Part shown: in pieces, positions 9,197 through 15,943 of the stretch
How positions within the stretch are numbered: the stretch's first letter is position 1
Layout of the letters: each line of letters opens with the position of its first letter
Assembly: GCF_026262505.1 (NCBI RefSeq)
Contig: NC_067203.1
Coordinates: 620,001 to 684,000, forward strand
Length of the DNA: 64,000 nt
Source: Trichomonas vaginalis G3
Taxonomy: Eukaryota; Parabasalia; Trichomonadida; Trichomonadidae
Direction: 5' to 3'
Translations under genes and position numbers: made by a program
The notes under the pieces: generated by a model
Database searches by the model: none
Told to the model about the DNA's origin: nothing
What the model saw: the letters and a program-made list of their open reading frames with translations, nothing else

Positions 9197-9912
9197 AACA
9201 TCCCATAACGGTGTTGTTCTATCATAACGAACTACATATTTATCTTCTCTTTGTATAAATCTTCATTTGTTTCTCAATGTTCATTCCACCACAAGCTTTG
9301 AGATTTCTTTGTAATTTCTGACGAAATATGTTGTCATTGGTAATCTTTCGTTTAGCATGTAGTGGTCTTCAACAAGAAGTAAGTCAATAGTTCTAACAGT
9401 TTCACATTCTTTTGGTATGTATCTCTTTATTTCATTATGTCTTGAGTCATTGAAATAACCAATGGTAACATTAAATGCTATACCTGTTGCGTCAGAAATT
9501 TCTTGTACTTTACTTTGAGGAAAGTCTCTAACACGAATGACTTCTCTCATGTGGTCAATAGTTCTCCATCTACTCCAGCCTGAATGCAAGCATAAACGAA
9601 ACAATTGTCTTCTGTCATAAGTGCTGCAGTTCTTTTGTTCAATTCATTGAAGATTTGGTAGCGCTCAAGATTTATAGGTAATGTGCAAAGATACTTCCAG
9701 AACTGACCGCTTCTCTTCTTATAAAACTTCTTTTCACCATTATCTTTCCAAAAGCTTTCTATAAGTGCTGGGTTTCCTGTTTGCTTAAGAGCTTCCAAAA
9801 TGGCTTTCTGGTCATTTGTCAGTGTGCTTTCATCTCTATATGGTCTCTTTTTTGGTTTGCCTTTCTTTACATCTGACATCGTTAAGCCTTCATATTCTGT
9901 TAAATCATACAT
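9197..9912 (-). pseudogene. POLB: DNA polymerase B N-terminal region, frameshifted
   Basis: Two overlapping ORFs (9547-9912, 121 codons; 9281-9604, 107 codons) and a short bridging stretch carry continuous coding sequence in different frames. Breaks lie near 9560, 9290 and 9250. The text includes NCFVYACIQAGV, then RDFPQSKVQEISDATG, then LLLVEDHYMLNERLP. The spacing of an NC-F motif and a later DHYM motif recalls OTU-like papain-fold domains, but this is weak. The start is placed at 9912 (MYDLTEYEG); it lies 3 bp from the end of the upstream gene. Confidence 0.6.
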
Positions 9913-9914
9913 CT

Positions 9915-10686
9915 TTATTTCGTAAGATTCTTTATGTTTGTCAAGAAGAAGTCATAGTGCATTTCAACAATACCTGCAGCATTTGCTTCTATCTCTGATA
10001 TAAAGTTCTCCTTCAAGAGCTGATGTAGTAATGTTCCAATATTATTGAGGTTTAACGTAGAACATTCATACTTTCCACCAAGTTTATAACATACCATCCA
10101 TCTCTGTTGTGAGTTTATTTTAATTTTCTCTAAGAGTCTCATGAAAACCTTACCGAAATGTTTGTGTAAGTAGTCTCTGTTTGGTTCATCTAAAGCTTCG
10201 ATGTTAAAGTCAATGAGTCTATTGCCTGACTTCACATTTCTCTTCCTATTCTCTTCATCTTTCTTTAACCATCTCTCACCTTCTTTTGGTTTGTCGTCAA
10301 TGGAACGAATGACATCGTTAGCTTTGCGAACTTGTTCTATAGCACTTTTAAACATCTCTCTTCTCTGTTGTTTCAGTGTGTCGTCTCTCTTCTGTTTACC
10401 AACGTTTGCATTTGTTATGTCAAACATTTCTCTTCTTACTTCATGAGGTACTGAACGTCTATGATATAAGTCAATAGCAACGTCATTTAAAGGAAATGCT
10501 CTTGCATGGACTTCGTCCTCGCCGCGTTGCGGCTTTATGAACTCATGAATTCTATCATAACTTATTGCACCATTATAGTCTTTAATGAAGTCAGCGAGTG
10601 CTTTTTTGTTTGTTGCGTAATCTTGTAGCTTCTGTAAGAAGTTGTTTTATTTCCGAGTGTTCTAACTTAGACAACTTCCGATACAT
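9915..10686 (-). CDS. Unknown protein upstream of POLB, one frameshift
   Basis: The ATG-started ORF (170 codons, 9915-10427) is the 3' part of a longer frame. In the same frame coding continues upstream through the hairpin module at 10508 (read as KPQRGEDEVHA) to about 10640, where one frameshift joins a start at 10686 (MYRKLSKLEHSEIK). The whole would be about 256 residues. It contains a Lys/Arg/Glu-rich middle and a C-terminal part with QRWMVCYKLGGKYE. It ends 3 bp before the polymerase start. Function unknown. Confidence 0.5.
10508..10533. repeat. Two-hairpin GC module inside a coding frame
   Basis: GGACTTCGTCC and GCCGCGTTGCGGC, separated by two bases. It is translated in frame in the gene at 9915-10686. 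The GGAC/GTCC stem replaces the GGGC/GCCC stem of sister modules, a paired change. Confidence 0.78.
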
Positions 10687-10776
10687 CTTTAGTAGGAAAT
10701 AAAAAAATATTTTTTGAAAAAATTAGATTAGATTTTTTTAAGTTATTTTTCAAAATAATTTAATATTTTTATTTTA

Positions 10777-11250
10777 ATGAAACACATGCAAGATTGCAAG
10801 TTCTTTTCATACAATGCTCTCGCTACTGCCATCAAGAATGAGTTCAATGGTGCTGCAAACGTTAATGTTATCTTTAACAAGAAGTTTGTGAAAGAATCTA
10901 AGTTTGGTCAGTATGTCAGACCATTAGCTATCGTCATTGACCGCAAACGTTATACTTCACAAGAGTTAGCAGTAGTTTTGAAACAAAAGGGTTTCTTCGT
11001 GAATGTCAAAGATACTCATTATACTGTCATAAAGAACTCTAACATTGACTTCTTCAGTATTGCTTTAAATCTTTCCGAACAGAAAGAATATAAGAAAGGT
11101 GAAACAAATGTGAAATATTATCCTTCATCTCTGAAGACAATAACGAACAAAGATGTTATACAGAAATTCTTACCAAAGGTTGAAGAAGCTTCTATTGACA
11201 TTGACGAAGGAAGTGAAATGGTTGAAGAAATAGACCCTGAAGCTATTTAA
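10777..11250 (+). CDS. Conserved Maverick protein, 157 aa
   Basis: The N-terminal 50 residues resemble those of the Mav2 protein at 55345-55824: FFSYNALATAIKN … VNVIF … RPLAIVID against FVTVNQLMDALSP … VDVYF … KPIAFAFD. Similar length (157 and 159) and an acidic C-terminus in this copy. A TTATTTTA leader precedes the ATG. Conserved between two otherwise different Mavericks, so probably a core gene of the group. I do not recognise a known domain. Confidence 0.6.
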   Translation: MKHMQDCKFFSYNALATAIKNEFNGAANVNVIFNKKFVKESKFGQYVRPLAIVIDRKRYTSQELAVVLKQKGFFVNVKDTHYTVIKNSNIDFFSIALNLSEQKEYKKGETNVKYYPSSLKTITNKDVIQKFLPKVEEASIDIDEGSEMVEEIDPEAI

Positions 11251-11489
11251 GCAAAAATATATTTTTGGTTAGTCTTCATAAAATATCGATATTTTACAAC
11301 AATTCCCCAATGTATAAACTTTTCATACGCTTTTTCATAAGCTTTATATACCTTCAGAAATTTTGCATAATCTTTAGAAGCATTTAGATATTGTTTAAAT
11401 GCTTTGTATGTCTTCAGAAATTTTGCATAATCTTTTACATGTTGTTCGTTCTCTTCTTCTGTCATGAGTTCCGAATATTCTAAATTCAT
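11247..11489 (-). CDS. Small protein with internal duplication, 80 aa
   Basis: Residues 19-38 and 39-58 repeat the motif KDYAKFLKxYKA, giving a Tyr/Lys/Phe-rich helical protein. The gene converges on the preceding one with a 4-bp overlap of the stop codons. No known family. Confidence 0.5.
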   Translation of the reverse strand: MNLEYSELMTEEENEQHVKDYAKFLKTYKAFKQYLNASKDYAKFLKVYKAYEKAYEKFIHWGIVVKYRYFMKTNQKYIFA

Positions 11490-11547
11490 GTTCTTTCATA
11501 TGAGATAAAATTTTATAAAAAAAAATAAAATTAGCGTAGATTTTTGT

Positions 11548-11997
11548 TCATTCTTCCTCTTTGAAGTTATCGAAATATTCTGTTATTTTTTCCTTCATTA
11601 ATGGTAAGTCTTCTTTGAATGTAAGTATTGTGCAACCTTTGATGTCATAGTGTGTTTGAGGAAGAGTATTTTTGACAATTTCCTTTATTTGCTCATTCGG
11701 TGTCATTGAAATCGGTAAGTTTTCACGATAGAACCAGTTTCTGTCAGATTTATATATTTTAGCGAGGTCGTAAAAGCTCTTGTTGTTTCTTCTCACTAAA
11801 TGTAACATAACCATATCTTTATCTTCTTCATTTTCCAACTCTTCAGTATATATCATATACTTATAACTCTTTTCCTTTCCTTTTGGTACTGAACGCGGTA
11901 TTCTTTTCTGTATGCTTTTGTCTTTGGATTCAATGACTTCATCTTTTGCATTGAAGTTTCTTTTCCATCTCTCCACGTTCTGCTTTATATAGTTCAT
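11548..11997 (-). CDS. C-terminal part of KilA-N protein, frameshifted
   Basis: Coding sequence with KSYKYMIYTEELENEEDKDMV and LHLVRRNNKSF continues the KilA-N protein encoded by 11939-12376; such a C-terminal domain often follows KilA-N in large DNA viruses. The two frames overlap by 58 bp and one frameshift in that overlap would join them into about 275 residues. Confidence 0.6.
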   Translation of the reverse strand: MNYIKQNVERWKRNFNAKDEVIESKDKSIQKRIPRSVPKGKEKSYKYMIYTEELENEEDKDMVMLHLVRRNNKSFYDLAKIYKSDRNWFYRENLPISMTPNEQIKEIVKNTLPQTHYDIKGCTILTFKEDLPLMKEKITEYFDNFKEEE

Positions 11998-12376
11998 CTA
12001 ACATCATGAAAATATAACAAGCATAACGGGGCCAAGCCCACATTGCTACAGCATTTACTAAAAGTCTATGAACATAATAACCTTTCAAACCAGGAGCCAA
12101 ATTCTTGCGATTTTCATACGGAATCTCTTCCCCCGGTTTTCCGAGGGAAGCAATCATATGAGGAAATTCTTCTAAAAGTTCTTTTGTCTGTTGGTTTTCA
12201 AACCAATGATATGCTTGCTTTGTAGAACGAAGAGCATTCATTATACTTTGCATTTGGTACATGTCATCTTTGACTGAACGAATGAGACGTAACTGTTTGT
12301 TATACTGTATGTACTCGTATTCTTCATTTATAGCTTCATGGACTATAACTGTTGTTGTGTTCTCTGATGTTGACAT
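11939..12376 (-). CDS. KilA-N domain protein, N-terminal part
   Basis: The stretch YHWFENQQTKELLEEF and the later APGLKGYYVHRLLVNAVAMW followed by RYACYIFMMLDEL match the KilA-N pattern (a predicted DNA-binding domain common in large DNA viruses and phages). The start is placed at 12376 (MSTSENTTT) rather than 12394, because the A/T-rich leader and spacing then match the starts at 13636 and 14526. Its C-terminal domain is in another frame downstream. Probably a regulatory or DNA-binding protein. Confidence 0.72.
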   Translation of the reverse strand: MSTSENTTTVIVHEAINEEYEYIQYNKQLRLIRSVKDDMYQMQSIMNALRSTKQAYHWFENQQTKELLEEFPHMIASLGKPGEEIPYENRKNLAPGLKGYYVHRLLVNAVAMWAWPRYACYIFMMLDELYKAERGEMEKKLQCKR

Positions 12377-12390
12377 TACTGTCTTTACAT

Positions 12391-12420
12391 ACAAAATAAA
12401 AAAATAAATAAAAATAAAAT
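12391..12420 (-). promoter_or_regulatory. A/T leader shared by three neighbouring genes
   Basis: Read on the minus strand, a run of TTTTATTTATTTTTTTATTTTGT lies 15-45 bp before the ATG at 12376 and recurs almost unchanged before 13636 and 14526. It is probably a promoter or leader copied with the genes. Confidence 0.5.
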
Positions 12421-12485
12421 TAGCGTTATTTTTCTAACTAATGAAATTCATTATTTTTGTGCTGAATTCAATAAAAATATATTTT

Positions 12486-12533
12486 AGGGTAGATGGTTAG
12501 ATCTAACCCGATATCTACACTCATTTCTACCCT
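12486..12533. repeat. Palindromic intergenic repeat
   Basis: AGGGTAG … GGTTAGATCTAACC … CTACCCT copy with no hairpin insertion. It is followed by three tandem ATGAATTTTC-type repeats to about 12562. Confidence 0.8.
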
Positions 12534-12640
12534 CATGAATTTTCATGAATTTTCATGAATTTTATATATTAATGTTTTCGTTAAGCCACTTTGTGCCGTC
12601 AGTCAGTCAGTTAATGAAATTTACACCAAAAATAATTTTT

Positions 12641-12688
12641 AGGGTAGATGGTTAGATCTAACCCGATATCTAACCTCATTTCTACCCT
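12641..12688. repeat. Palindromic intergenic repeat (empty site)
   Basis: This 48-bp copy has AACCTCA joined directly to TTTCTACCCT, and so is the empty counterpart of the filled copy at 2733-2809. It lies just downstream of the stop of the 12695-13636 gene. Confidence 0.82.
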
Positions 12689-12694
12689 CATTAT

Positions 12695-13636
12695 TTATAA
12701 CCGTTTTACATGGTAAACGTTATGAATTCGTGAGATTCTAAACAGTTTTGTAGCTTCTATTTCTTCGCTGAGGATATCAAAAATTTTAACAATGCCGAAA
12801 GTTTCTTTATACTTCTTCTTGACATCAGATAGAAGGAAATCGTCAGCAGTTGGATAGTTTTTGTTCAGAAATGCTAACATGTCCATTTTATCTTCTACCG
12901 GCTTCTCTGCCTCCCTCTTTAAATCTGCATAGTCGTTTCTCATTCTTTCTATCTCTTTTACTGAATAGTTATATTTCCTCATTGCTGCTTTACATTTAGA
13001 ACATTGCGGATTCATTTTTGCGTTATATTCTGAAACCTTACCTGCTAAAACAACTAAGGCGTCAATGGTTTTCTTTAAATCTGAAGCAGTTGGTTTTATC
13101 TGTTCATGCCATACCTTACCTCTTCTATCTTTATCTCTTATCTGCCATACACATTTTGCAACAAATGAAACAAAGTTGTCGTATGCCTTAAACTCCCCCG
13201 ATTTATATATGTCAGAGATGTTCTTATATACCATGTCGCAATCTTTGTCCATAACTTTATGGTTGCAATGATATCCTAGAAACTCATAATTTACCTTTCG
13301 TATGAACTTCTTTATTTCTGCAGAATCACTAACTTTAACTTCAATTTCATCGAATTCAGGAATAGTGAGCTTTTGTTGTTGGATTTCAGGCAATTTGGGT
13401 AAATGGTCAATAATGTCCTGCATTTCATAAAGATATTCTTCATTTTCTTCATCCTGTGCGGTACAGTCTAAATTACTTGTTAAAAGTTCTTGCTTTATTC
13501 TTTGTATTTCTGTTCCAAAACTATATGAAGAAGGAATGAAGTTTTTCATCTCTACTAACATAGATGTTGGATTCATGACTAACGAGTTTGGTGCTGTTGT
13601 TGTTTGAATTGTTGTTGTGCCGATTGTTGAAATCAT
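12695..13636 (-). CDS. Unknown 313-aa protein in KilA-N cluster
   Basis: The longest frame starts at 13708, but its first 24 residues are encoded by the A/T leader shared with the neighbouring KilA-N genes, so the start is placed at 13636 (MISTIGTTTIQTTT). A Thr-rich N-terminus is followed by an acidic stretch, a Cys/His-containing middle (YHCNHKVMDKDCDM, CSKCKAAM) that could bind metal, and a charged helix. The leader and downstream repeat are the same as those of the KilA-N genes. No domain recognised with confidence. Confidence 0.6.
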   Translation of the reverse strand: MISTIGTTTIQTTTAPNSLVMNPTSMLVEMKNFIPSSYSFGTEIQRIKQELLTSNLDCTAQDEENEEYLYEMQDIIDHLPKLPEIQQQKLTIPEFDEIEVKVSDSAEIKKFIRKVNYEFLGYHCNHKVMDKDCDMVYKNISDIYKSGEFKAYDNFVSFVAKCVWQIRDKDRRGKVWHEQIKPTASDLKKTIDALVVLAGKVSEYNAKMNPQCSKCKAAMRKYNYSVKEIERMRNDYADLKREAEKPVEDKMDMLAFLNKNYPTADDFLLSDVKKKYKETFGIVKIFDILSEEIEATKLFRISRIHNVYHVKRL

Positions 13637-13645
13637 ATCTTTTAT

Positions 13646-13674
13646 ACAAAATAAAAAAATAAATAAAAATAAAA
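13646..13674 (-). promoter_or_regulatory. A/T leader shared by three neighbouring genes
   Basis: Same A/T run as at 12391-12420, 10-40 bp before the ATG at 13636. Confidence 0.5.
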
Positions 13675-13719
13675 CTAACTTTATTTTTTCTGTCTTAAGG
13701 AAATTCATGAAAATTCATG

Positions 13720-13767
13720 AGGGTAGAAATCGGGTTAGAAATGAGGTTAGATCTAACCATCTACCCT
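13720..13767. repeat. Palindromic intergenic repeat
   Basis: Copy with AGGGTAG at one end and CTACCCT at the other around GGTTAGATCTAACC; orientation opposite to the 12486 and 12641 copies. Confidence 0.8.
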
Positions 13768-13809
13768 AAACATTATTTTTGGTGAATTCAATAAAAATAA
13801 ATGGTTCAT

Positions 13810-14274
13810 TTACTCACAATATTTTTGTACAAAACGACCCCAAACTTTTAACTTCTTTTCTGCAGCTTCTAATGCTATCTTAGCGAGTTCATATTCTCTA
13901 AATTCTCTCTTTAAATCTTCTTGTTCCCATTGGTCTAGTTTGTATGGAGAATCTCTATAACCATAACATATCTCACGTTCATGTTCTAATTGTTTTTCAT
14001 GCATTTTTCTAACTTCTTCTTCAAACAAATGTTTTGCATTCTCTACTGTATCTTCGAGTTCTTCTTCATCTAACTTCTCATGAACTTTCTTGTCTATGGA
14101 GTCCATAATATCTTTGACATAAAATGCATACTTTACAGAGCACCATTCAGCAACAAAATGAACGAGGTCAGGATGTATGTAAATACCTTTGAATTCATTT
14201 ATAACACCCTTAGTAAGCTCATAAAATGCTTGTTTTGAGGTCGAGCCACTTTTGGCTCGACCGTATTCTTTCAA
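13810..14274 (-). CDS. C-terminal part of second KilA-N protein
   Basis: The stretch GIYIHPDLVHFVAEWCSVKYAF is the second half of a KilA-N domain; a charged helical tail with a coiled-coil look follows. In this frame coding continues upstream (RKILEFWLKEYGR) and would join the N-terminal piece at 14332-14526 but for a ~50-bp insertion. The hairpin GGTCGAGCCA/TGGCTCGACC at 14239-14262 is translated as GRAKSGSTS. Confidence 0.65.
   Translation of the reverse strand: MKEYGRAKSGSTSKQAFYELTKGVINEFKGIYIHPDLVHFVAEWCSVKYAFYVKDIMDSIDKKVHEKLDEEELEDTVENAKHLFEEEVRKMHEKQLEHEREICYGYRDSPYKLDQWEQEDLKREFREYELAKIALEAAEKKLKVWGRFVQKYCE
14239..14262. repeat. Long-stem GC hairpin inside a coding frame
   Basis: A perfect 10-bp stem with a 4-nt loop, in frame in the KilA-N gene. 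It differs from sister modules by being one long hairpin rather than two short ones. Confidence 0.75.
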
Positions 14275-14282
14275 CCAAAACT

Positions 14283-14332
14283 CAAGAATTTTCCTGCGTG
14301 AATTTTGTATAAAACCATTTAAACAGATTTCT
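14283..14332. other. Templated foldback insertion in KilA-N gene
   Basis: About 50 bp lie between two direct copies of TCAAGAATTTTCCTGC (from 14281 and 14331). Within it, AAACCATTTAAACAGATTTC is an exact inverted copy of sequence about 50 bp away (near 14363-14386). Removing the insertion would restore the reading frame across the KilA-N domain. Confidence 0.7.
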
Positions 14333-14526
14333 CAAGAATTTTCCTGCATTTTAGCACTATTGAGAAATCTGTTTAAATGGTTTAACCTTCCCGCTTCTCT
14401 TGCCATCTTTGTTGCATTAATGTAACCATCCTTGTCTCTACGTAAGACTTCAATACCGTTATAAGTGCCTTTTGTGAATGTTTCGCCATTAGATTTGTTC
14501 GTGAATGTTTTTGCTTCGACTGACAT
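14332..14526 (-). CDS. N-terminal part of second KilA-N protein
   Basis: 64 codons ending at a stop created by the foldback insertion. DGYINATKMAREAGRLNHLNRFLNSAK is the start of a KilA-N domain (the Tyr-Ile-Asn-Ala-Thr-Lys motif is the family hallmark; two runs quoted here are contiguous but short). The A/T leader is shared with the genes at 12376 and 13636. Confidence 0.7.
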   Translation of the reverse strand: MSVEAKTFTNKSNGETFTKGTYNGIEVLRRDKDGYINATKMAREAGRLNHLNRFLNSAKMQENS

Positions 14527-14540
14527 TTCTGTTCTTACAT

Positions 14541-14570
14541 ACCAAATAAAAAAATAAATAAAAATAAAAC
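14541..14570 (-). promoter_or_regulatory. A/T leader shared by three neighbouring genes
   Basis: Third copy of the A/T run, 15-45 bp before the ATG at 14526. Confidence 0.5.
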
Positions 14571-14614
14571 TAACTTTATTTTTTCTATCTTAAGGAAATT
14601 CATGAAAATTCGTG

Positions 14615-14662
14615 AGGGTAGAAATGAGGGTAGAAATGAGGTTAGATCTAACCATCTACCCT
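14615..14662. repeat. Palindromic intergenic repeat
   Basis: Copy with AGGGTAG…CTACCCT ends and the GGTTAGATCTAACC core, same orientation as the 13720 copy. Confidence 0.8.
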
Positions 14663-14681
14663 AAACATTATTTTTGTTCAT

Positions 14682-14706
14682 GGGCTATGCCCCGCCGCTT
14701 TGCGTC
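14682..14706. repeat. Two-hairpin GC module, second stem decayed
   Basis: GGGCTATGCCC is intact; the second hairpin GCCGCTTTGCGTC has lost pairing. It lies between ATG-type flanks (TTCATG … TTAATG) as in the modules at 5458 and 10508. Confidence 0.65.
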
Positions 14707-14785
14707 TTAATGTTAAAATAAATGGTACCATTAATGATATCATGACTGTTCTCGTTCATGTCTGATTTACATCTAATGAAAAAGT

Positions 14786-15337
14786 TTAGAAGAATTTTCT
14801 TATTCTTTCTGGCTTATTTTTATCTTTCCAGTACTCCCACTCTAATGGTCCCAGATGAGTTGGTTTAGATTCTCTCAAGTTCTTAGATGGTATAACATCT
14901 TCAACGCCTCCTTCATATCTTACTTTATAAGTGTCATCGTTTATGTTATAGCCAAGTATTTCAATAACCACTCCTCGCTTTGCTTCGTCAATGGTTTCAG
15001 CAAGTTTGCCATTACTACTTTCGACTAATTTATGTCGAGGGTAAAATGCAATGGAGTCGTCAGCAGCTTTTATAAGATATCCATTACCTTGCGTAGAGTC
15101 TACGATATAATAATTTCGACTTAACCTTAAACGTTTCTTTGTCAACGGTTTGTCGTCAAGAACTACACGAACTTTTGTACCAGGAATGAGGGTAAATTGT
15201 GTTGAATTTCTGATATTTTGTGTTTGGCTTCGTTTCTTTTGTATATACTTTTCTTCTTGTTGTTGTGTCATTGAATTTGGTGTATGTCCTGTTGTAGAAT
15301 GTGTTGAGGAATTATATACTTCGAGAAAATGTTTCAT
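14786..15337 (-). CDS. INT: Integrase C-terminal part with chromodomain-like tail
   Basis: YNSSTHSTTGHTPNSM is the segment that follows the DDE core in retroviral-type integrases; residues 110-183 (VVIEILGYNINDDTYKVRY … PLEWEYW) look like the chromo-type beta barrel of Maverick integrases. This ORF is in the same frame as 15356-15871. Only an in-frame TGA (15356-15358) and a few codons separate them, so a single nonsense mutation split one integrase of about 360 residues. Confidence 0.78.
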   Translation of the reverse strand: MKHFLEVYNSSTHSTTGHTPNSMTQQQEEKYIQKKRSQTQNIRNSTQFTLIPGTKVRVVLDDKPLTKKRLRLSRNYYIVDSTQGNGYLIKAADDSIAFYPRHKLVESSNGKLAETIDEAKRGVVIEILGYNINDDTYKVRYEGGVEDVIPSKNLRESKPTHLGPLEWEYWKDKNKPERIRKFF

Positions 15338-15355
15338 TGTTTCTTCGGTAAAGTC

Positions 15356-15871
15356 TCACTCTTGGTTTAAATCTCTGAGCGTTCTTATGAAGCGGTTTAT
15401 GATGCCGAGTATGTTGTGGTTATGGTCTTCAGTAGTGTAGTGAGTTATGTTATGCTTAATGAGAAATTCTGTGATTTCATTGCTGAGGGATGCACCGTCT
15501 TGGTCTGATGTTAAAGTACTTGGGTTATGTTCTGCTACAAACTTTTGTAAAACTCTTAACACTTCACGAGTTCCTTTATTTTTCATTGGATATGCATATG
15601 CTTTACGAGTGTTAACATTAATGAAAATCAAAAATGGTTTATGTCCTCCTTTTCTGCTTTGAATGAGAGTGTCAAATTGGTATGCGTCAGGAGTGTTGGA
15701 GTAAATTGGTAAAAAGTAGTCGTAAGGGTTTATTTTTGTTTGATGTACAACATTTTTGTCAAAGAACTTTTTAACTTCAGCTCTGTTAGTAAATCCCCAA
15801 CTCTTTGCAGCTTCATTGAACTTCTTAAATGACCTCCATGGATGTTGTTCGAATACTTCTTTCAAGCTCAT
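15356..15871 (-). CDS. INT: Integrase catalytic core
   Basis: Retroviral-type fold: first Asp in YQFDTL, second Asp in LTSDQDGAS, and 35 residues later IINRFIRTLRDLN. The last motif normally supplies the catalytic Glu; here the position reads Asn. A nearby Glu (TTED) could substitute, or the copy may be inactive. No His-Cys zinc motif is seen in the short N-terminus. Cuts and joins element ends to target DNA; the 5-6-bp target duplication fits. It ends at the in-frame TGA noted for the downstream ORF. Confidence 0.8.
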   Translation of the reverse strand: MSLKEVFEQHPWRSFKKFNEAAKSWGFTNRAEVKKFFDKNVVHQTKINPYDYFLPIYSNTPDAYQFDTLIQSRKGGHKPFLIFINVNTRKAYAYPMKNKGTREVLRVLQKFVAEHNPSTLTSDQDGASLSNEITEFLIKHNITHYTTEDHNHNILGIINRFIRTLRDLNQE

Positions 15872-15905
15872 TTATGTAAAAATAAAGATTTTATTCAAGA
15901 CGGTA

Positions 15906-15943
15906 AGCCTGCAAAGCAGGCTCAAGCGCGTTCAATGAACGCG
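15906..15943. repeat. Two-hairpin GC module at fibre gene 3' end
   Basis: AGCCTGC-AAA-GCAGGCT and CGCGTTC-AAT-GAACGCG, both 7-bp stems with 3-nt loops. The second contains the stop codon and last codons of the fibre gene. Confidence 0.78.
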
